DNA of 64,000 nucleotides from JADJXV01 sp046328995 (GCA_046328995.1 JAXLVN010000001.1:558001-622000); one strand, 5' to 3'. Counted from the first letter of the stretch, positions 1 to 9,154 are shown. The notes: a model not told the origin generated them from the sequence alone. Made by a program: numbers and translations.

Positions 1-1130
1 ATCTCGGCTGCTTTCCAGAGTGGTGCATCGATAATCGTCGAAGGATCAACGGATTGCACAAATTCAAGAAGTTGCTGCGCATAGATCCTGTCTTTTTCTG
101 AACGTGCGCGGAGGGTATGTGTTGAGAGAATGTCGGCATGTTCATAATTCAAACGATCCGAAGCAAACTCCACAGAAGGAAGGTAATTTGTGTAATACGG
201 TGTATAGACCCAATCTTCAATTTTATTCATTTCCCGCAGGAGTAAGAAGTCGAGAATTCTTGACTTGCCATTCAAATAATATATTTTTTTGAGGTAGTTC
301 AGAGTAGGTTCTAAGCGCTGCACCGACGCAAATGCATAGACCGCTGCACTATCAGCCGGAGTTGAAGACTCTGTAAGTGCTTTCTCAAGCGTAAATTGCC
401 GGTGAAAGTAATAATAAGCAGCATACTTTTTTTCTGCCGAATGAGCCATAATATTCGCAATATCAACGCTTCGGTTAGTACTCTCAAACACATCAAAATA
501 CAAGGCCCAATAGTAGAGATAATCTTTCTTCCCTTGCGCAAAATAGAAGGTAAACAGCGAGTGGATGAGTGCGTAGTCTTGCCCATAATAGGCAGCGCGG
601 ATGGTCAAAAAGGCGTATTTTCTCTTGAGATAGTCACTTTTCTCGGCGAGTGTCAACTTCTGCAATTCAACTAAAAATACTCGATAGTCACGAACGGGCT
701 GGAGGTTACGTTCCCATTCATCATCGAAATAGGATGTGTTGTACTCTTCACATTTCTTGGCAGTGCGCAGGTAGGCAATCACATCAACGAGTTTGTTGGC
801 ATAGAGATACCGCACGAACTGATTCGATGATTCACTTTGAATATCGGTGTACGTCAAGGTATTCAAGCACGTATTAATCTCATCCAACGCGACTTGATTC
901 TTCGTAAAAGCATACCAGTCATAGACATTGGATTCGTATTGATGTTGGTAATAATATCTGTATCCAAACGATGGTGAATTGTAATTAAATGCACTGAAAT
1001 CCTGATAGTTGAAATACTCGGGTAGGAACAACGAGAACCGAATATCCTCACCATACGGAGAATAACCGCAAGAGTACGAGTTCGAAAAATTACTTAGTAA
1101 AATCGCTAAAAAAACGAGATAGTTCTTCAT
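1..1130 (-). CDS. Exported protein of unknown function, 3' end outside window
   Basis: Reading the minus strand from an ATG at 1130 gives an open frame with no stop to the left edge, at least 376 codons, so the gene is truncated by the window. The N-terminus MKNYLVFLAILLSNF is a hydrophobic signal peptide followed by SNSYSCGYSPYGEDIRFSLF; the Cys suggests a possible lipoprotein with a non-ideal lipobox. The remainder is rich in Tyr, Asn and aromatic residues with no motif I can name. Its start overlaps the end of the next gene upstream (stop at 1090) by 41 nt, so the two are probably co-translated. From memory, exported proteins with a CGY-PYGEDIRFSLF-like start occur beside a lipoprotein like the neighbour in other Bacteroidota. 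Function unknown. Confidence 0.75.
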   Translation of the reverse strand, partial: MKNYLVFLAILLSNFSNSYSCGYSPYGEDIRFSLFLPEYFNYQDFSAFNYNSPSFGYRYYYQHQYESNVYDWYAFTKNQVALDEINTCLNTLTYTDIQSESSNQFVRYLYANKLVDVIAYLRTAKKCEEYNTSYFDDEWERNLQPVRDYRVFLVELQKLTLAEKSDYLKRKYAFLTIRAAYYGQDYALIHSLFTFYFAQGKKDYLYYWALYFDVFESTNRSVDIANIMAHSAEKKYAAYYYFHRQFTLEKALTESSTPADSAAVYAFASVQRLEPTLNYLKKIYYLNGKSRILDFLLLREMNKIEDWVYTPYYTNYLPSVEFASDRLNYEHADILSTHTLRARSEKDRIYAQQLLEFVQSVDPSTIIDAPLWKAAE

Positions 1131-2157
1131 GGGTATATTGTGCAAAAGTGCTGTCGTCCAAATCAAATAAACTAACGGTAATATTCTTGTCTAATGCGAC
1201 ATTCTTCTTAATTATCGAAATGACTTCCGTAATCGCAGCTGCCGGCACATCTTCACATTTCAGCTGATCTCCGGCTTTGAGATAAATGTTATAATTAATA
1301 CTCGTATCACGTTCGACCTGATACCACAAGGGTTTGACCGCCGTCGCAAACTTCTTGACTTCATTCGTACTAATATCCATGAGCCGGATAAAGCGATTAT
1401 TCTGATAATGCTGCGTCCAATAAAAAGTCGGCAAGGCGATATCGGTATGTACGGGATAGCTTCGAAACTCATTCAGGTATTTTTTCAATTCCTCGATATC
1501 AAGAATGGAATTTTTGGACTGCTGTGAGAGGGGTTTGATGAGGTTATAGCACATGAGGGTAACTTTATCCACCGGCGGAACACCCATAATATCCGGGTAC
1601 TTGTACGGATAGAGCCGCACTGTACAGCTTATCTTTTTCTTCGATAATTCTTTGATTTTCTTCAGAAGATAGAAGTATTTTTCTTTGGTGGATTTGGTCC
1701 AGTCGCAGTCTAGTTGAATTTCATCGTAGGAAAATATATTCGCTTTCCCGCCATACAACTCTTCCGAACTATACTTTTGAACAAGATAAACGATGTTATC
1801 GGCAAGCTTGTCGAGCGATTGTTCATCATTATACGGGAATATTTCATTCTTGATAAATATCGTCGGTACAAAGGTAATCGAATCATAATCCTTGTAATCA
1901 TAACCACTTGGTCGATTCTTCGAATACGGAAAATTACCACGGGCTTCACTATAATCGACTTCAAACAATTTGACATAGATTTTCCGAATGCTGAGGCGGT
2001 TAACTTCCTTACTATTTTCAAGCCGAAGCGAACTCTTTTTCCAAAAGTAGAAGGCAGGTTCAACGGTCTCTACTTTCTTGGTGTTTGTACAGGAAATGAA
2101 GCACGTTGCGAGGATGAGCAGGAGGAGGGAATGTTTCACGGGGTAACGATATGTCAT
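1090..2157 (-). CDS. Lipoprotein of unknown function
   Basis: 355 residues. The N-terminus is a lipoprotein signal, with LLLLILATCFISC as hydrophobic core and lipobox and Cys23 as the likely lipidated residue. The mature protein begins with a stretch containing EPAFYFWKKSSLRL and a segment RKIYVKLFEVDY, which I associate with a family of Bacteroidota lipoproteins without assigned function. A central DEIQLDCDWTKSTKEKYF segment and IALPTFYW look like strands of a TIM-barrel-like, glycosidase-like fold, but this is only an impression. The downstream gene starts inside its 3' end (41 nt overlap), indicating a two-gene operon. Catalytic function unproven. Confidence 0.7.
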   Translation of the reverse strand: MTYRYPVKHSLLLLILATCFISCTNTKKVETVEPAFYFWKKSSLRLENSKEVNRLSIRKIYVKLFEVDYSEARGNFPYSKNRPSGYDYKDYDSITFVPTIFIKNEIFPYNDEQSLDKLADNIVYLVQKYSSEELYGGKANIFSYDEIQLDCDWTKSTKEKYFYLLKKIKELSKKKISCTVRLYPYKYPDIMGVPPVDKVTLMCYNLIKPLSQQSKNSILDIEELKKYLNEFRSYPVHTDIALPTFYWTQHYQNNRFIRLMDISTNEVKKFATAVKPLWYQVERDTSINYNIYLKAGDQLKCEDVPAAAITEVISIIKKNVALDKNITVSLFDLDDSTFAQYTHEELSRFFSDFTK

Positions 2158-2253
2158 AGAGGTTGTGTCTTGATAATGATGATTATTTGTTGGGTATGAA
2201 GTAAGAGTAATTATAAAGAAATTCGCCTTTACGCATGTTGTGTATGAGAGGCT

Positions 2254-2889
2254 TTATGCATCCCAGAATTTTTCATATAATCTAGGACATAATTTCTTCA
2301 TTGTTTCTGGTTTATCATCTTGCCATGTATCTTCTAAACCCGGATATTGTCCTTCTTTTGTTGTAAACTTATCGTTGTCTATATAATCATACAAGTCCTT
2401 ACCGGTTTTATTGTTAAATGCAACAAGCGCAACATACCAAAAACTTTCAAAATCGTAGATCTCTGTATCATCGTTCACTTCGCTGATTAAACTGTCCGGG
2501 TTTTGTTTCGCTTTGTAATATGTTGACTTGCCTCGAGAAATAACCCAATTTCTAAAATATTCGAACCCATCATCAGAGCATCCACCATTCATTAAATACC
2601 CGGCGCACCACATTTCTGAAGTATAGGTGTCATAAAGCAACTTGTCTGTTCGTAAGCGAAAACCAACTATTTCTTTTGGAGTCAGATTTTCGATTTCTTG
2701 TATTAAAACCTGCTCTTGTTCATCTTGATTAGTGAAGTTTTGTAATGACGTATCAATTATTGACCAAAATAAATCTTCGTCCAACATATCTGCAGTTTCA
2801 GCAAGTTCTGAATTTTCAGTATCGGCAGAACTGATTTTCGTATGCTGGGGCGCTTCTTTCTTCCCAAATAGTTTGTCAAATAATCCCAT
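2254..2889 (-). CDS. DUF4240 domain protein
   Basis: 211 residues with no signal peptide. Residues 1-35 (MGLFDKLFGKKEAPQ...) form a short charged lead. The stretch from about 36, with DLFWSIIDTSL, LTPKEIVGFRLRTDKLLYD, LMNGGCSDDGFEYFRNW and SRGKSTYYKAKQNPDSL, matches the DUF4240 pattern, a domain often found in small cytosolic proteins near polymorphic-toxin and immunity genes. Biochemical role unknown. It is the last gene of the minus-strand accessory array; repeat R1 lies 62 nt upstream of its start. About 95 nt separate its stop from the lipoprotein gene at 2157, with no repeat copy seen there. Confidence 0.75.
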   Translation of the reverse strand: MGLFDKLFGKKEAPQHTKISSADTENSELAETADMLDEDLFWSIIDTSLQNFTNQDEQEQVLIQEIENLTPKEIVGFRLRTDKLLYDTYTSEMWCAGYLMNGGCSDDGFEYFRNWVISRGKSTYYKAKQNPDSLISEVNDDTEIYDFESFWYVALVAFNNKTGKDLYDYIDNDKFTTKEGQYPGLEDTWQDDKPETMKKLCPRLYEKFWDA

Positions 2890-2950
2890 TTAATATCCTT
2901 TTTAGAACAATGATTTGTAAAGCTATGTACTTATATTTTCAGTAGATTCG

Positions 2951-3058
2951 GTTTTATAAACGGATTGTAAACACTTGCCGCTGAGACGTTTGCACGTTGA
3001 TTGATAAGTATGTTTCTTAGAATATGTTTGTCGGGCAAATTTAAAAACTGCACGGACT
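2951..3058 (-). repeat. Cassette-type palindromic repeat, copy R1
   Basis: A diverged copy of the roughly 110 bp repeat that separates genes in this region. Recognisable blocks (plus strand) are TTGTAAACACTTGCCGCTGA, a GTTTGCACGTTGA block, and a right end with TGTCGGGCAAATTT followed by AAAAACTGCACGGACTGG. The right end lies about 40 nt past the stop of the 3099-4037 gene and the left end 62 nt before the DUF4240 start. The right-end hairpin is less perfect than in R7 or R8. Confidence 0.7.
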
Positions 3059-3098
3059 GGAAATTCATCTTTGCATTGCTACAGGATTCCAATCCAAT

Positions 3099-4037
3099 TC
3101 ACGGCTTCTTCGGCAATGTTTGAAGCATTTTCATGAAATTATCCGGTGGGAAGAACTGTAGTTTATTGTCTTCAATTGTGTACGGAAGGTTTTCAACTTG
3201 CCCTTCATAGTACCAAAATAGATGATTGCTTATTGAACCGGGACCTTCTGCATTCATCCCGTATATTGTTGGAATTAGTTGGTTTATCGCCGTCACGACT
3301 TCTAAATTCTCAATTCGATATAGAACTACAGAATGCCTATGGGGAATGCCGATAAGTGTGCCTTTCGTCCCTATGAGTTTTGGATAGTTGACTAAATCAA
3401 ACACTACATTCGGGGTGAAGAAATGGTCGCCTTGAACGAACCATATTTTAAACGAATTGAATTTTTGGAGTGATATATCGAATTGATATTTGTTTTTACA
3501 ATTTTGGAGTCCCACCTCAAACAACTCATCCATCCCCTTCCCCCATTTCTCCGCTTGTTCAGGCCGAACATTGATTACACTATCCGGAAAGTCGAAAACA
3601 AGCATTGCGTAAATGTCTCCTGCATAATCTTTTCCAATGGTTGATTCCTTTCCAATATGAGCAGCATAGTCATTGGGATATAGGCGAACGCCAATATAGT
3701 GCTTGACGCTGTCATAGTCGTGAACGATTGTAGCAAACTCAGCGTCAAACTGATTTGCTCGTACCATCGACTGAAAATGTTCGTACACGAGTCTTTCGTA
3801 GTTTCTTGGTTTATTTTGTTTGCAAACTTGAGCAATGTTTGTCAATCCAAGCATTGAAAATCCGAAATCATTTACACCAACGGTTACCATGCCATCAGTA
3901 CATTCGTAGGCAAGATTCTCTTTTTTAAAATATGCATCTACTGCTTGAAGGAAAGATTCATACTCGTTATTGTTAAAGAACGCTGCCCATTCAGGAACGT
4001 CGGTGTTTACTTTATTTTTTTTGAATAATGAAAACAT
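3099..4037 (-). CDS. Hypothetical cytosolic protein
   Basis: 312 residues starting MFSLFKKNKVNTDVPEW, with no signal peptide or membrane segment. I do not recognise a named family with confidence. The layout (an N-terminal helical segment with FLQAVDAYFKKENL, then TDGMVTVGVNDFGFSMLGL, a RLYPNDYAAHIG segment and a C-terminal half containing IPHRHSVVLYRIENLEVV) is loosely like DUF1444-type suppressor/immunity proteins. Only 18 nt separate its start from the stop of the next gene upstream (4056), so the two were probably one transcription unit. Repeat R1 lies just downstream. Confidence 0.65.
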   Translation of the reverse strand: MFSLFKKNKVNTDVPEWAAFFNNNEYESFLQAVDAYFKKENLAYECTDGMVTVGVNDFGFSMLGLTNIAQVCKQNKPRNYERLVYEHFQSMVRANQFDAEFATIVHDYDSVKHYIGVRLYPNDYAAHIGKESTIGKDYAGDIYAMLVFDFPDSVINVRPEQAEKWGKGMDELFEVGLQNCKNKYQFDISLQKFNSFKIWFVQGDHFFTPNVVFDLVNYPKLIGTKGTLIGIPHRHSVVLYRIENLEVVTAINQLIPTIYGMNAEGPGSISNHLFWYYEGQVENLPYTIEDNKLQFFPPDNFMKMLQTLPKKP

Positions 4038-4410
4038 AGTTGATTTTGTATGTAGTTACTTAAACATAAACGGAATCCATGTATCGTGTATGCTTTTTCT
4101 TTCTGCGCCGGCGCCGAGAGGAAGTTCGTAAAGATCATTGATGGTCTTGTCAATTTTAGTTGCTTCTTCGAGTGAAATCACTTTAGCATTAGCATCTGTA
4201 TGATCACTTTGACCGCAAAGGAACTGCCAGGAGCCATCATCCTTGTCGTGAGTAACATACAAAATTTGTCTCTTTTTACGGAATACATGGTCACAAACAA
4301 AGCACGCAGTATTTCCGGGCTCTTTAAATTTATATACTGACTTTTTTGAATTGTTGTACCCTTGGCCGAATACAGTAACCATACAGCACAATGAAATGAT
4401 GAAGAAAAAT

Positions 4411-5708
4411 CACTAGTGTCCACTAAAAATTTAGAGAAAATTGATTTAAGCCAAGTTCTTTGACATCATTAAAATCTGATTTATAAAATAGCTCATTAAT
4501 TGGCGTTTTATCTAGTAACGAAATACTTAAAACCTGCAAAACTTCGTATGTTGATTTATTAATCATAAGTTCTTTTTCAATAATAGCAACTAAGCAATAT
4601 GATATTATGGCACAATAAATTTGAATTTTAACAGCATTCTCACTATTGCCCCAAAAGGATTTAATTTTTAGATGCTGTTTAATCCATTTAAAAAATAGTT
4701 CAACTTGCCAACGATTTTTATAAAGTAGTGCAATTTGCTCAGCAGTAAGCTCCATATTATTAGATAAATATGAAAACGTTTTGTCACTTTCTTTATCATA
4801 GTAGATAACTTGGCGAATTTCATTAGGATAATCTTTTGACGCATAAAACCCTGTTAGTGTTCCTACTTGATCGCTTATTACTCCTGTGTTCTCATTGATT
4901 TTATTGAGCCGATTACATTTGAATTTAAGGTTTTTTTTAGCTCGAACAACAAAATATGCTGAGTGGTTACAAATCTTATTAAGTCTTTTAAAATCAATAT
5001 ATCCACGGTCAAAAACGTAATAAGCACCATACTCATAAGGAATAACATCCATTGCATTCATATCATTAACAGAGGCTTCAGTTATATGAATAAAAGCTGG
5101 TATTTGAGTACAAATGTCATAGAGTGTATGAATCTTGATCCCGGCTTTAAATTTGCGAAATTTTGCCCACCAAAATACGCTCAGACATAAATCAATTGTA
5201 GTAGAATCGAAAGCATAGACTTTACCTTGAATCTCAAAGTCACTATTGGCTCTCTTGTTACGTGCAATGTCAATCATATAATAAGCATATTCTTCGAAAA
5301 TTTTGTTGTTTCGATTTTCGTTTGCTTTAGATAGATTACTTCTGGTACTATTCTTACCAAAACCTAAGTGATACCTTTTTCGATAATGAGCTTCAAAAGC
5401 TATAATCAAATCGCGTAAACTATCGCGACGTGTGAGTTGCCCAAACATCATAGCAAGCAAATGATTCCAGCAAGTGAAATGCTTTACATACTTATTGCCT
5501 TCATATTTCGTGACAATACTGTCGAAAACTCGTTGCGGCAAAAAGTCAACAAGTTGCGAAAAAACATATTTTCCTGTATTCATTTCTGAAATCTAATGAT
5601 TTCAGATTAAATATTAAATTCAAATCGTCACGTAAATATTTTTGACGTAAACTTCAGATTTATAAATGATTTCAAAGAACTATATTTTTGTTTTAGTGGA
5701 CACTAGTG
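4411..5708 (-). mobile_element. IS4-family insertion sequence, complete
   Basis: A 1298 bp element bounded by a perfect 18 bp terminal inverted repeat: CACTAGTGTCCACTAAAA at 4411-4428 and its reverse complement at 5691-5708. It is flanked by a 9 bp direct repeat AAGAAAAAT at 4402-4410 and 5709-5717, the target site duplication. The duplication could be read as up to 11 bp because the TIR end is shared. It contains one transposase gene (4423-5583), intact by reading frame. Perfect ends, intact transposase and an unmutated duplication point to recent insertion. The IS4 assignment rests on the transposase motifs and duplication length. Confidence 0.93.
4423..5583 (-). CDS. IS4-family transposase
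   Basis: 386 residues. The N-terminus (FVSQL-type start, then CWNHLLAMMFGQLTRRDSL) is the DUF4372 DNA-binding region common in Bacteroidota IS4 transposases. The DDE catalytic core is visible: first Asp in KVYAFDSTTIDLCL, second Asp in YYVFDRGYIDFKRL, and the Glu in the Y-(2)-R-(3)-E-(6)-K signature as YKNRWQVELFFKWIKQ. Length fits the family. The stop lies a few bases inside one terminal repeat, and about 125 nt at the other end hold the promoter region and TIR. No frameshift is seen, so it is probably active. It lies in the same orientation as the gene it interrupts. Confidence 0.95.
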   Translation of the reverse strand: MNTGKYVFSQLVDFLPQRVFDSIVTKYEGNKYVKHFTCWNHLLAMMFGQLTRRDSLRDLIIAFEAHYRKRYHLGFGKNSTRSNLSKANENRNNKIFEEYAYYMIDIARNKRANSDFEIQGKVYAFDSTTIDLCLSVFWWAKFRKFKAGIKIHTLYDICTQIPAFIHITEASVNDMNAMDVIPYEYGAYYVFDRGYIDFKRLNKICNHSAYFVVRAKKNLKFKCNRLNKINENTGVISDQVGTLTGFYASKDYPNEIRQVIYYDKESDKTFSYLSNNMELTAEQIALLYKNRWQVELFFKWIKQHLKIKSFWGNSENAVKIQIYCAIISYCLVAIIEKELMINKSTYEVLQVLSISLLDKTPINELFYKSDFNDVKELGLNQFSLNF

Positions 5709-5812
5709 AAGAAAAATAGTAGTTTGTTCATTGTTGAATTCCTATGAATGTTCGTTCTTAGTCGAAACTACACTTGAATTGCAAGTATTTCCTAATATAC
5801 CTTCCTGACTGC

Positions 5813-7507
5813 TTACGGATTTGATTGAATAAAAGCACTTTTCCAAATCCCTTTGGCAATTCTCGCCATTTTATCTTGCCGAAGAGCGATCACTTCAGGA
5901 TCGAATTTTTCATAATCGCAATAGGTATTGCTGAGTGTATAGGTTGACGTTTTATATGCTTGTACTTTTTCATCATACCGCATTTCATTGTGCAGCTTTT
6001 TATTGATACTTGCTTCCAGTAAAGTGTAGTTTCCCAAGCGGTAGATATAGTCTTCCTGCAATGTCATCGGGAAATGCTCACTCCAAACATCGCCGGGATT
6101 TTCGGGTAAGATATGCTCAATCGTAGCAATTGCTTCTTCGGGTTGATAATCGGTGCCTGCTATCTGGTTTTCGAGTTTAATTATGATATACTTTACTAAC
6201 TCTTTCTTCCTTTTTGTATTCACACTTACAGTCGAAAATGCCTGTTCGAAATTATCATCCGGCACATAGATATTTTTCAGAGCCAGTACTGCATCTTTTG
6301 CCGTCTTGATGGAGGAATTAGCGATATCATTGGCTACTTTACTAAACACCCTCTCGGCTTCATTAGGATTCAGGTCGCTGATATTATAGCGAAAAACTAT
6401 GACAGCCAATTCGCGTAACAGGATTTTGAATTCAGTCCTCGGTAAATACGTAATTGCCGAAATCATCAACGAAAAACATGTCGTTACGGTAAGAATATCT
6501 ATCACTTTCAAATGCTTAGTTTCTTCTTTGTCCCAAAGTTCATCATGAGGATTGGTAAAAGCGGTATAATACGGGCTAATCTTTTCCAAAGAATCCAAGA
6601 ATTCGAATGCTTGTTGTGGAGTGTGTATTTCACGTTTGATAGCCTTAAACAACCCTTGTTGTCTTTCCTGCTTATATCTACTATTCCAATAATGTCGTAT
6701 AAAGGTAGTTAAATCATGGGTTTTGATGGTATCATTGATATTTTGCCATCTACGTTCGGCTTCTTCTAAATCGATTGCACCCAACTGATGAGTAAAATTA
6801 AACAAGTAATTTTTTAACAGGTCGGCGGTCGAAAGCTTCACTCCCCGAGCGTTGAGCGTTTCGAATACTTTAAATGCATCGAGATCATTACTGACTATTA
6901 TCTGAGTAAACACAATTCCATTACCGACAATTTTTTCTAGAAAATCTGAGACTTCAGCACCAGATTTATTTTCTTTAAATCTTGCTTGTACCTGATCATA
7001 ATAATAATTAAATGCTTTTTGTAATAATCGTTGAGAAGGTTTAAGTTTTGCAATCGCTGACGGTGATCGATAATTCAACAACCAACTTTTGTAGTAATCA
7101 TCGTTATTTCTGTTTAATGTAATTTTAGGACTGATGGTTAGCTTCGACAGTGAATAATTGCCTATATATCTCTCGGTAAGTTTCTCTTTTCTAATAGTAT
7201 TATCATTAGTATCAATGCCAACTTTCGACCAATTATCCAATAGCGCTATCACTGCAAGCGCCAATATTGACAACGTCGTTAAGCGCTGCTGCCCATCAAT
7301 TACCCAAAATGATTCTTCTCTTCCATCAACCGTGGGTTGTAACACCAAATATCCGAGATAATGCGTTTTGTCGTTGGGAATTTCCTGTATGTCATTCCAT
7401 AGATCCTCCCAGTCATCCCTATCCCAAGAATAGTCTCGTTGAAAGATAGGTACTTGATAGGACTTGCCATTACCGATAATTGTATTGAATGTAATAAATT
7501 GTGACAT
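5813..7507 (-). CDS. GmrSD-like DUF262/DUF1524 nuclease
   Basis: 564 residues. The N-terminal DUF262 (GmrS-like, ParB-type fold) domain shows VPIFQRDYSWDRDDWEDLW near residue 20 and FWVIDGQQRLTTLSIL near residue 70, the DGQQR motif being the proposed nucleotide-binding/hydrolysis element. A helical middle follows. The C-terminal DUF1524 (GmrD-like HNH nuclease) part shows ATIEHILPENPGDVW and YRLGNYTLLEASINKKLHNE. This single-chain layout is that of type IV modification-dependent restriction enzymes that cut glucosylated or otherwise modified phage DNA, and of related defence nucleases. It is a stand-alone gene within the accessory array. Specificity cannot be read from sequence. Confidence 0.88.
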   Translation of the reverse strand: MSQFITFNTIIGNGKSYQVPIFQRDYSWDRDDWEDLWNDIQEIPNDKTHYLGYLVLQPTVDGREESFWVIDGQQRLTTLSILALAVIALLDNWSKVGIDTNDNTIRKEKLTERYIGNYSLSKLTISPKITLNRNNDDYYKSWLLNYRSPSAIAKLKPSQRLLQKAFNYYYDQVQARFKENKSGAEVSDFLEKIVGNGIVFTQIIVSNDLDAFKVFETLNARGVKLSTADLLKNYLFNFTHQLGAIDLEEAERRWQNINDTIKTHDLTTFIRHYWNSRYKQERQQGLFKAIKREIHTPQQAFEFLDSLEKISPYYTAFTNPHDELWDKEETKHLKVIDILTVTTCFSLMISAITYLPRTEFKILLRELAVIVFRYNISDLNPNEAERVFSKVANDIANSSIKTAKDAVLALKNIYVPDDNFEQAFSTVSVNTKRKKELVKYIIIKLENQIAGTDYQPEEAIATIEHILPENPGDVWSEHFPMTLQEDYIYRLGNYTLLEASINKKLHNEMRYDEKVQAYKTSTYTLSNTYCDYEKFDPEVIALRQDKMARIAKGIWKSAFIQSNP

Positions 7508-7664
7508 GTTTTATCGTTGTCCTTTCGGTTGTATAGTAAAGTAATACTACTTTATACAATTTTATTTTATTGTCCCGCTACTTTTGAGCATTCGATTCAC
7601 AGGCGAGTATTTCCGTGCTATTGCTGAGGCAGTACAGAACAGGAATGCCTTGATATATACCATC

Positions 7665-8111
7665 TTATCCAATAGCCCGACCAACAACATGCCACCCCGC
7701 AAACGGTTTTACCGTTCCACAAGTAGGTCCATTGTCTTTTCCGGTGCCATGCACTCTTGCTACTAGCATGAGTGAACTAGTAGTGGATAATGCCCGGATA
7801 GTATCCCAATCAATCCCGATTAAAGGAATTTTCATTCTGCGACTCCAGTGGGTGTGTTGACCGGCGCTAGCACCGATATCAATATACACAAAACGTTGAT
7901 TCGTCGGACCTTGAACGAAGGCACCCAGAAAGTTGGGAAGTCCATCTTTTGCAGGCTTTACCGTAATTGTGAACTCAAACTCGAGATTTTTATCACCCGA
8001 ACGCTGAATTTGAATGGTATCGTAGGTGTTCCCACTTCCCTTCTGTAATCCAAAGTCGATGCCGGCTGGTGCATGTTCTATTATAATTTTTAGGGGTATT
8101 TCTTGCGTCAT
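7665..8111 (-). CDS. DUF5990 family protein
   Basis: I place the start at the ATG at 8111 (MTQEIPLKIIIEHAPAG), giving 148 residues; an upstream frame extension to 8156 exists, but the homologous part begins here. The segments GIDFGLQKGSGNTYDTIQIQ, LEFEFTITVK, FVQGPTNQRFVYIDIG and WSRRMKIPLIGIDW match DUF5990, a small beta-rich family of unknown function. No signal peptide. The 157 nt between its stop and the nuclease gene start hold no repeat copy that I can recognise. Confidence 0.75.
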   Translation of the reverse strand: MTQEIPLKIIIEHAPAGIDFGLQKGSGNTYDTIQIQRSGDKNLEFEFTITVKPAKDGLPNFLGAFVQGPTNQRFVYIDIGASAGQHTHWSRRMKIPLIGIDWDTIRALSTTSSLMLVARVHGTGKDNGPTCGTVKPFAGWHVVGRAIG

Positions 8112-8227
8112 GATGGTTTGGGAATTAATAAGAAATGCTTGTAATCCTATAGCCAATAGATCTACAGCGTGGAGCTTTATCAGATACTTAGTTCAAAAGT
8201 TGCATGTGTTGCTTTTTCAAGTGTATT

Positions 8228-9154
8228 TTATTTAGTCCATTTTTGATTTTCTCGTAATTCAAACAACAACTGATATATTCTGTCAAGCCCAAATGTTCCA
8301 ATTAAGCCATAATCGCTTATTGATTTTACCTTACCATTGTCATATGTAATTGTTAATATTGAAGATTGGTCGTCAGTCCAATTCACTGCATACCTATCTT
8401 TAAGAGTTTCGAAATCTATATAATTCAACAAGTTTGTTAATTCTTCAAATTTGTCCTGAGCTATCACTGTTTGAAATTTTCCTTTCCATTCCTGTTTATC
8501 AATATCGTTATACTCTACCGCATCCCATTTTGCAGTTTTGTCTGAATTGATTGATAATTTGAATATTGGGCAAGTTCCATAACAACCGGTGGTTGCATAT
8601 TCAATTTTCTCAATCTTATGATTCGATGGTGTTTGATTTTCTTCAATGAAGTCGCCAAATTTATAGATCAGAGTTATCTTTATTAGTTTTCTTGGCACAT
8701 TCCATTTCCCTGATTCTGGCTCACCTTCGTAATAATAGGTAATAGCATGCTTTTCAACAATTGGGAACGTACAATCCTGAAAACTTCTTCTCGTGATGCG
8801 CTTGATTTCATATTTCCCCTGTTTGTCTAATATGCACAGAACAGAATGGTCATACCATTTACCAACGACTAATATATCAGTCAATCCATTATTGTCAAAA
8901 TCCGCTTTTGTCCAAGGTAGAACTTTTAGACTGTCACTCAACTTTTGACATTTTTTATCCCTAAATTGCAGTTTGTCTTTGAGTTTGAACTCTTTGTAAC
9001 TACTATCAATTGTTAACAGTAAGTCTGTAATTTGTTTTGCGTTCTGAATACTGTCAATGTAATTAGTTTTACTTGAAACACTATTTTCAGTTTGTGCATA
9101 ACTTGAATGAATTAGTGTCATGAAGATTATTAATTGAAAAATAGCTTTGATCAT
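8228..9154 (-). CDS. Exported DUF6438-domain protein
   Basis: The start is placed at the ATG at 9154 because a signal peptide begins there (MIKAIFQLIIFMTLIHSSYA, cleavage before Q); the open frame extends 26 codons further upstream without export features. The product is 308 residues. The N-terminal half has a short FG-GAP-like segment, WTKADFDNNGLTDILVVG. The C-terminal half has EYATTGCYGTCPIFKLSI and the later DYGLIGTFGLDRIYQLL, which identify DUF6438, a domain found in Bacteroidota periplasmic proteins. A Cys pair (GCYGTC) is conserved. Function unknown. Repeat R2 lies about 105 nt upstream of the start. Confidence 0.75.
   Translation of the reverse strand: MIKAIFQLIIFMTLIHSSYAQTENSVSSKTNYIDSIQNAKQITDLLLTIDSSYKEFKLKDKLQFRDKKCQKLSDSLKVLPWTKADFDNNGLTDILVVGKWYDHSVLCILDKQGKYEIKRITRRSFQDCTFPIVEKHAITYYYEGEPESGKWNVPRKLIKITLIYKFGDFIEENQTPSNHKIEKIEYATTGCYGTCPIFKLSINSDKTAKWDAVEYNDIDKQEWKGKFQTVIAQDKFEELTNLLNYIDFETLKDRYAVNWTDDQSSILTITYDNGKVKSISDYGLIGTFGLDRIYQLLFELRENQKWTK

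Larger units (their letters stand above)
4056..5731 (-). pseudogene. Small exported protein gene split by an IS element
   Basis: The 3' portion is at 4410-4056 and the 5' portion at 5731-5709. Removing the IS and one copy of the target duplication joins the two in frame. The restored protein begins at an ATG at 5731 with MNKLLFFFIISLCCM, continues VTVFGQGYNNSKKS, and carries on to the stop at 4056, about 118 residues. The restored start is a classical signal peptide with a cleavage site near VFGQ. The mature part has CFVCDHVF and GSWQFLCGQSDHTDA, so paired Cys residues. The insertion cuts the signal peptide after residue 8, so export is presumably lost. A TTG at 4391 could start a shortened product without a full signal. 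Family unknown. Confidence 0.8.

Noticed and set aside
5732..5812. A further repeat copy between the nuclease gene and the IS-split gene
   Set aside because: Only a short GCAAGTATTTCC resemblance; no right-end hairpin.
8112..8227. A further repeat copy between the DUF6438 and DUF5990 genes
   Set aside because: ATACTTA and GTTGCA-GTGTTG blocks are in the right order, but the ends are absent; too weak to list as a copy.
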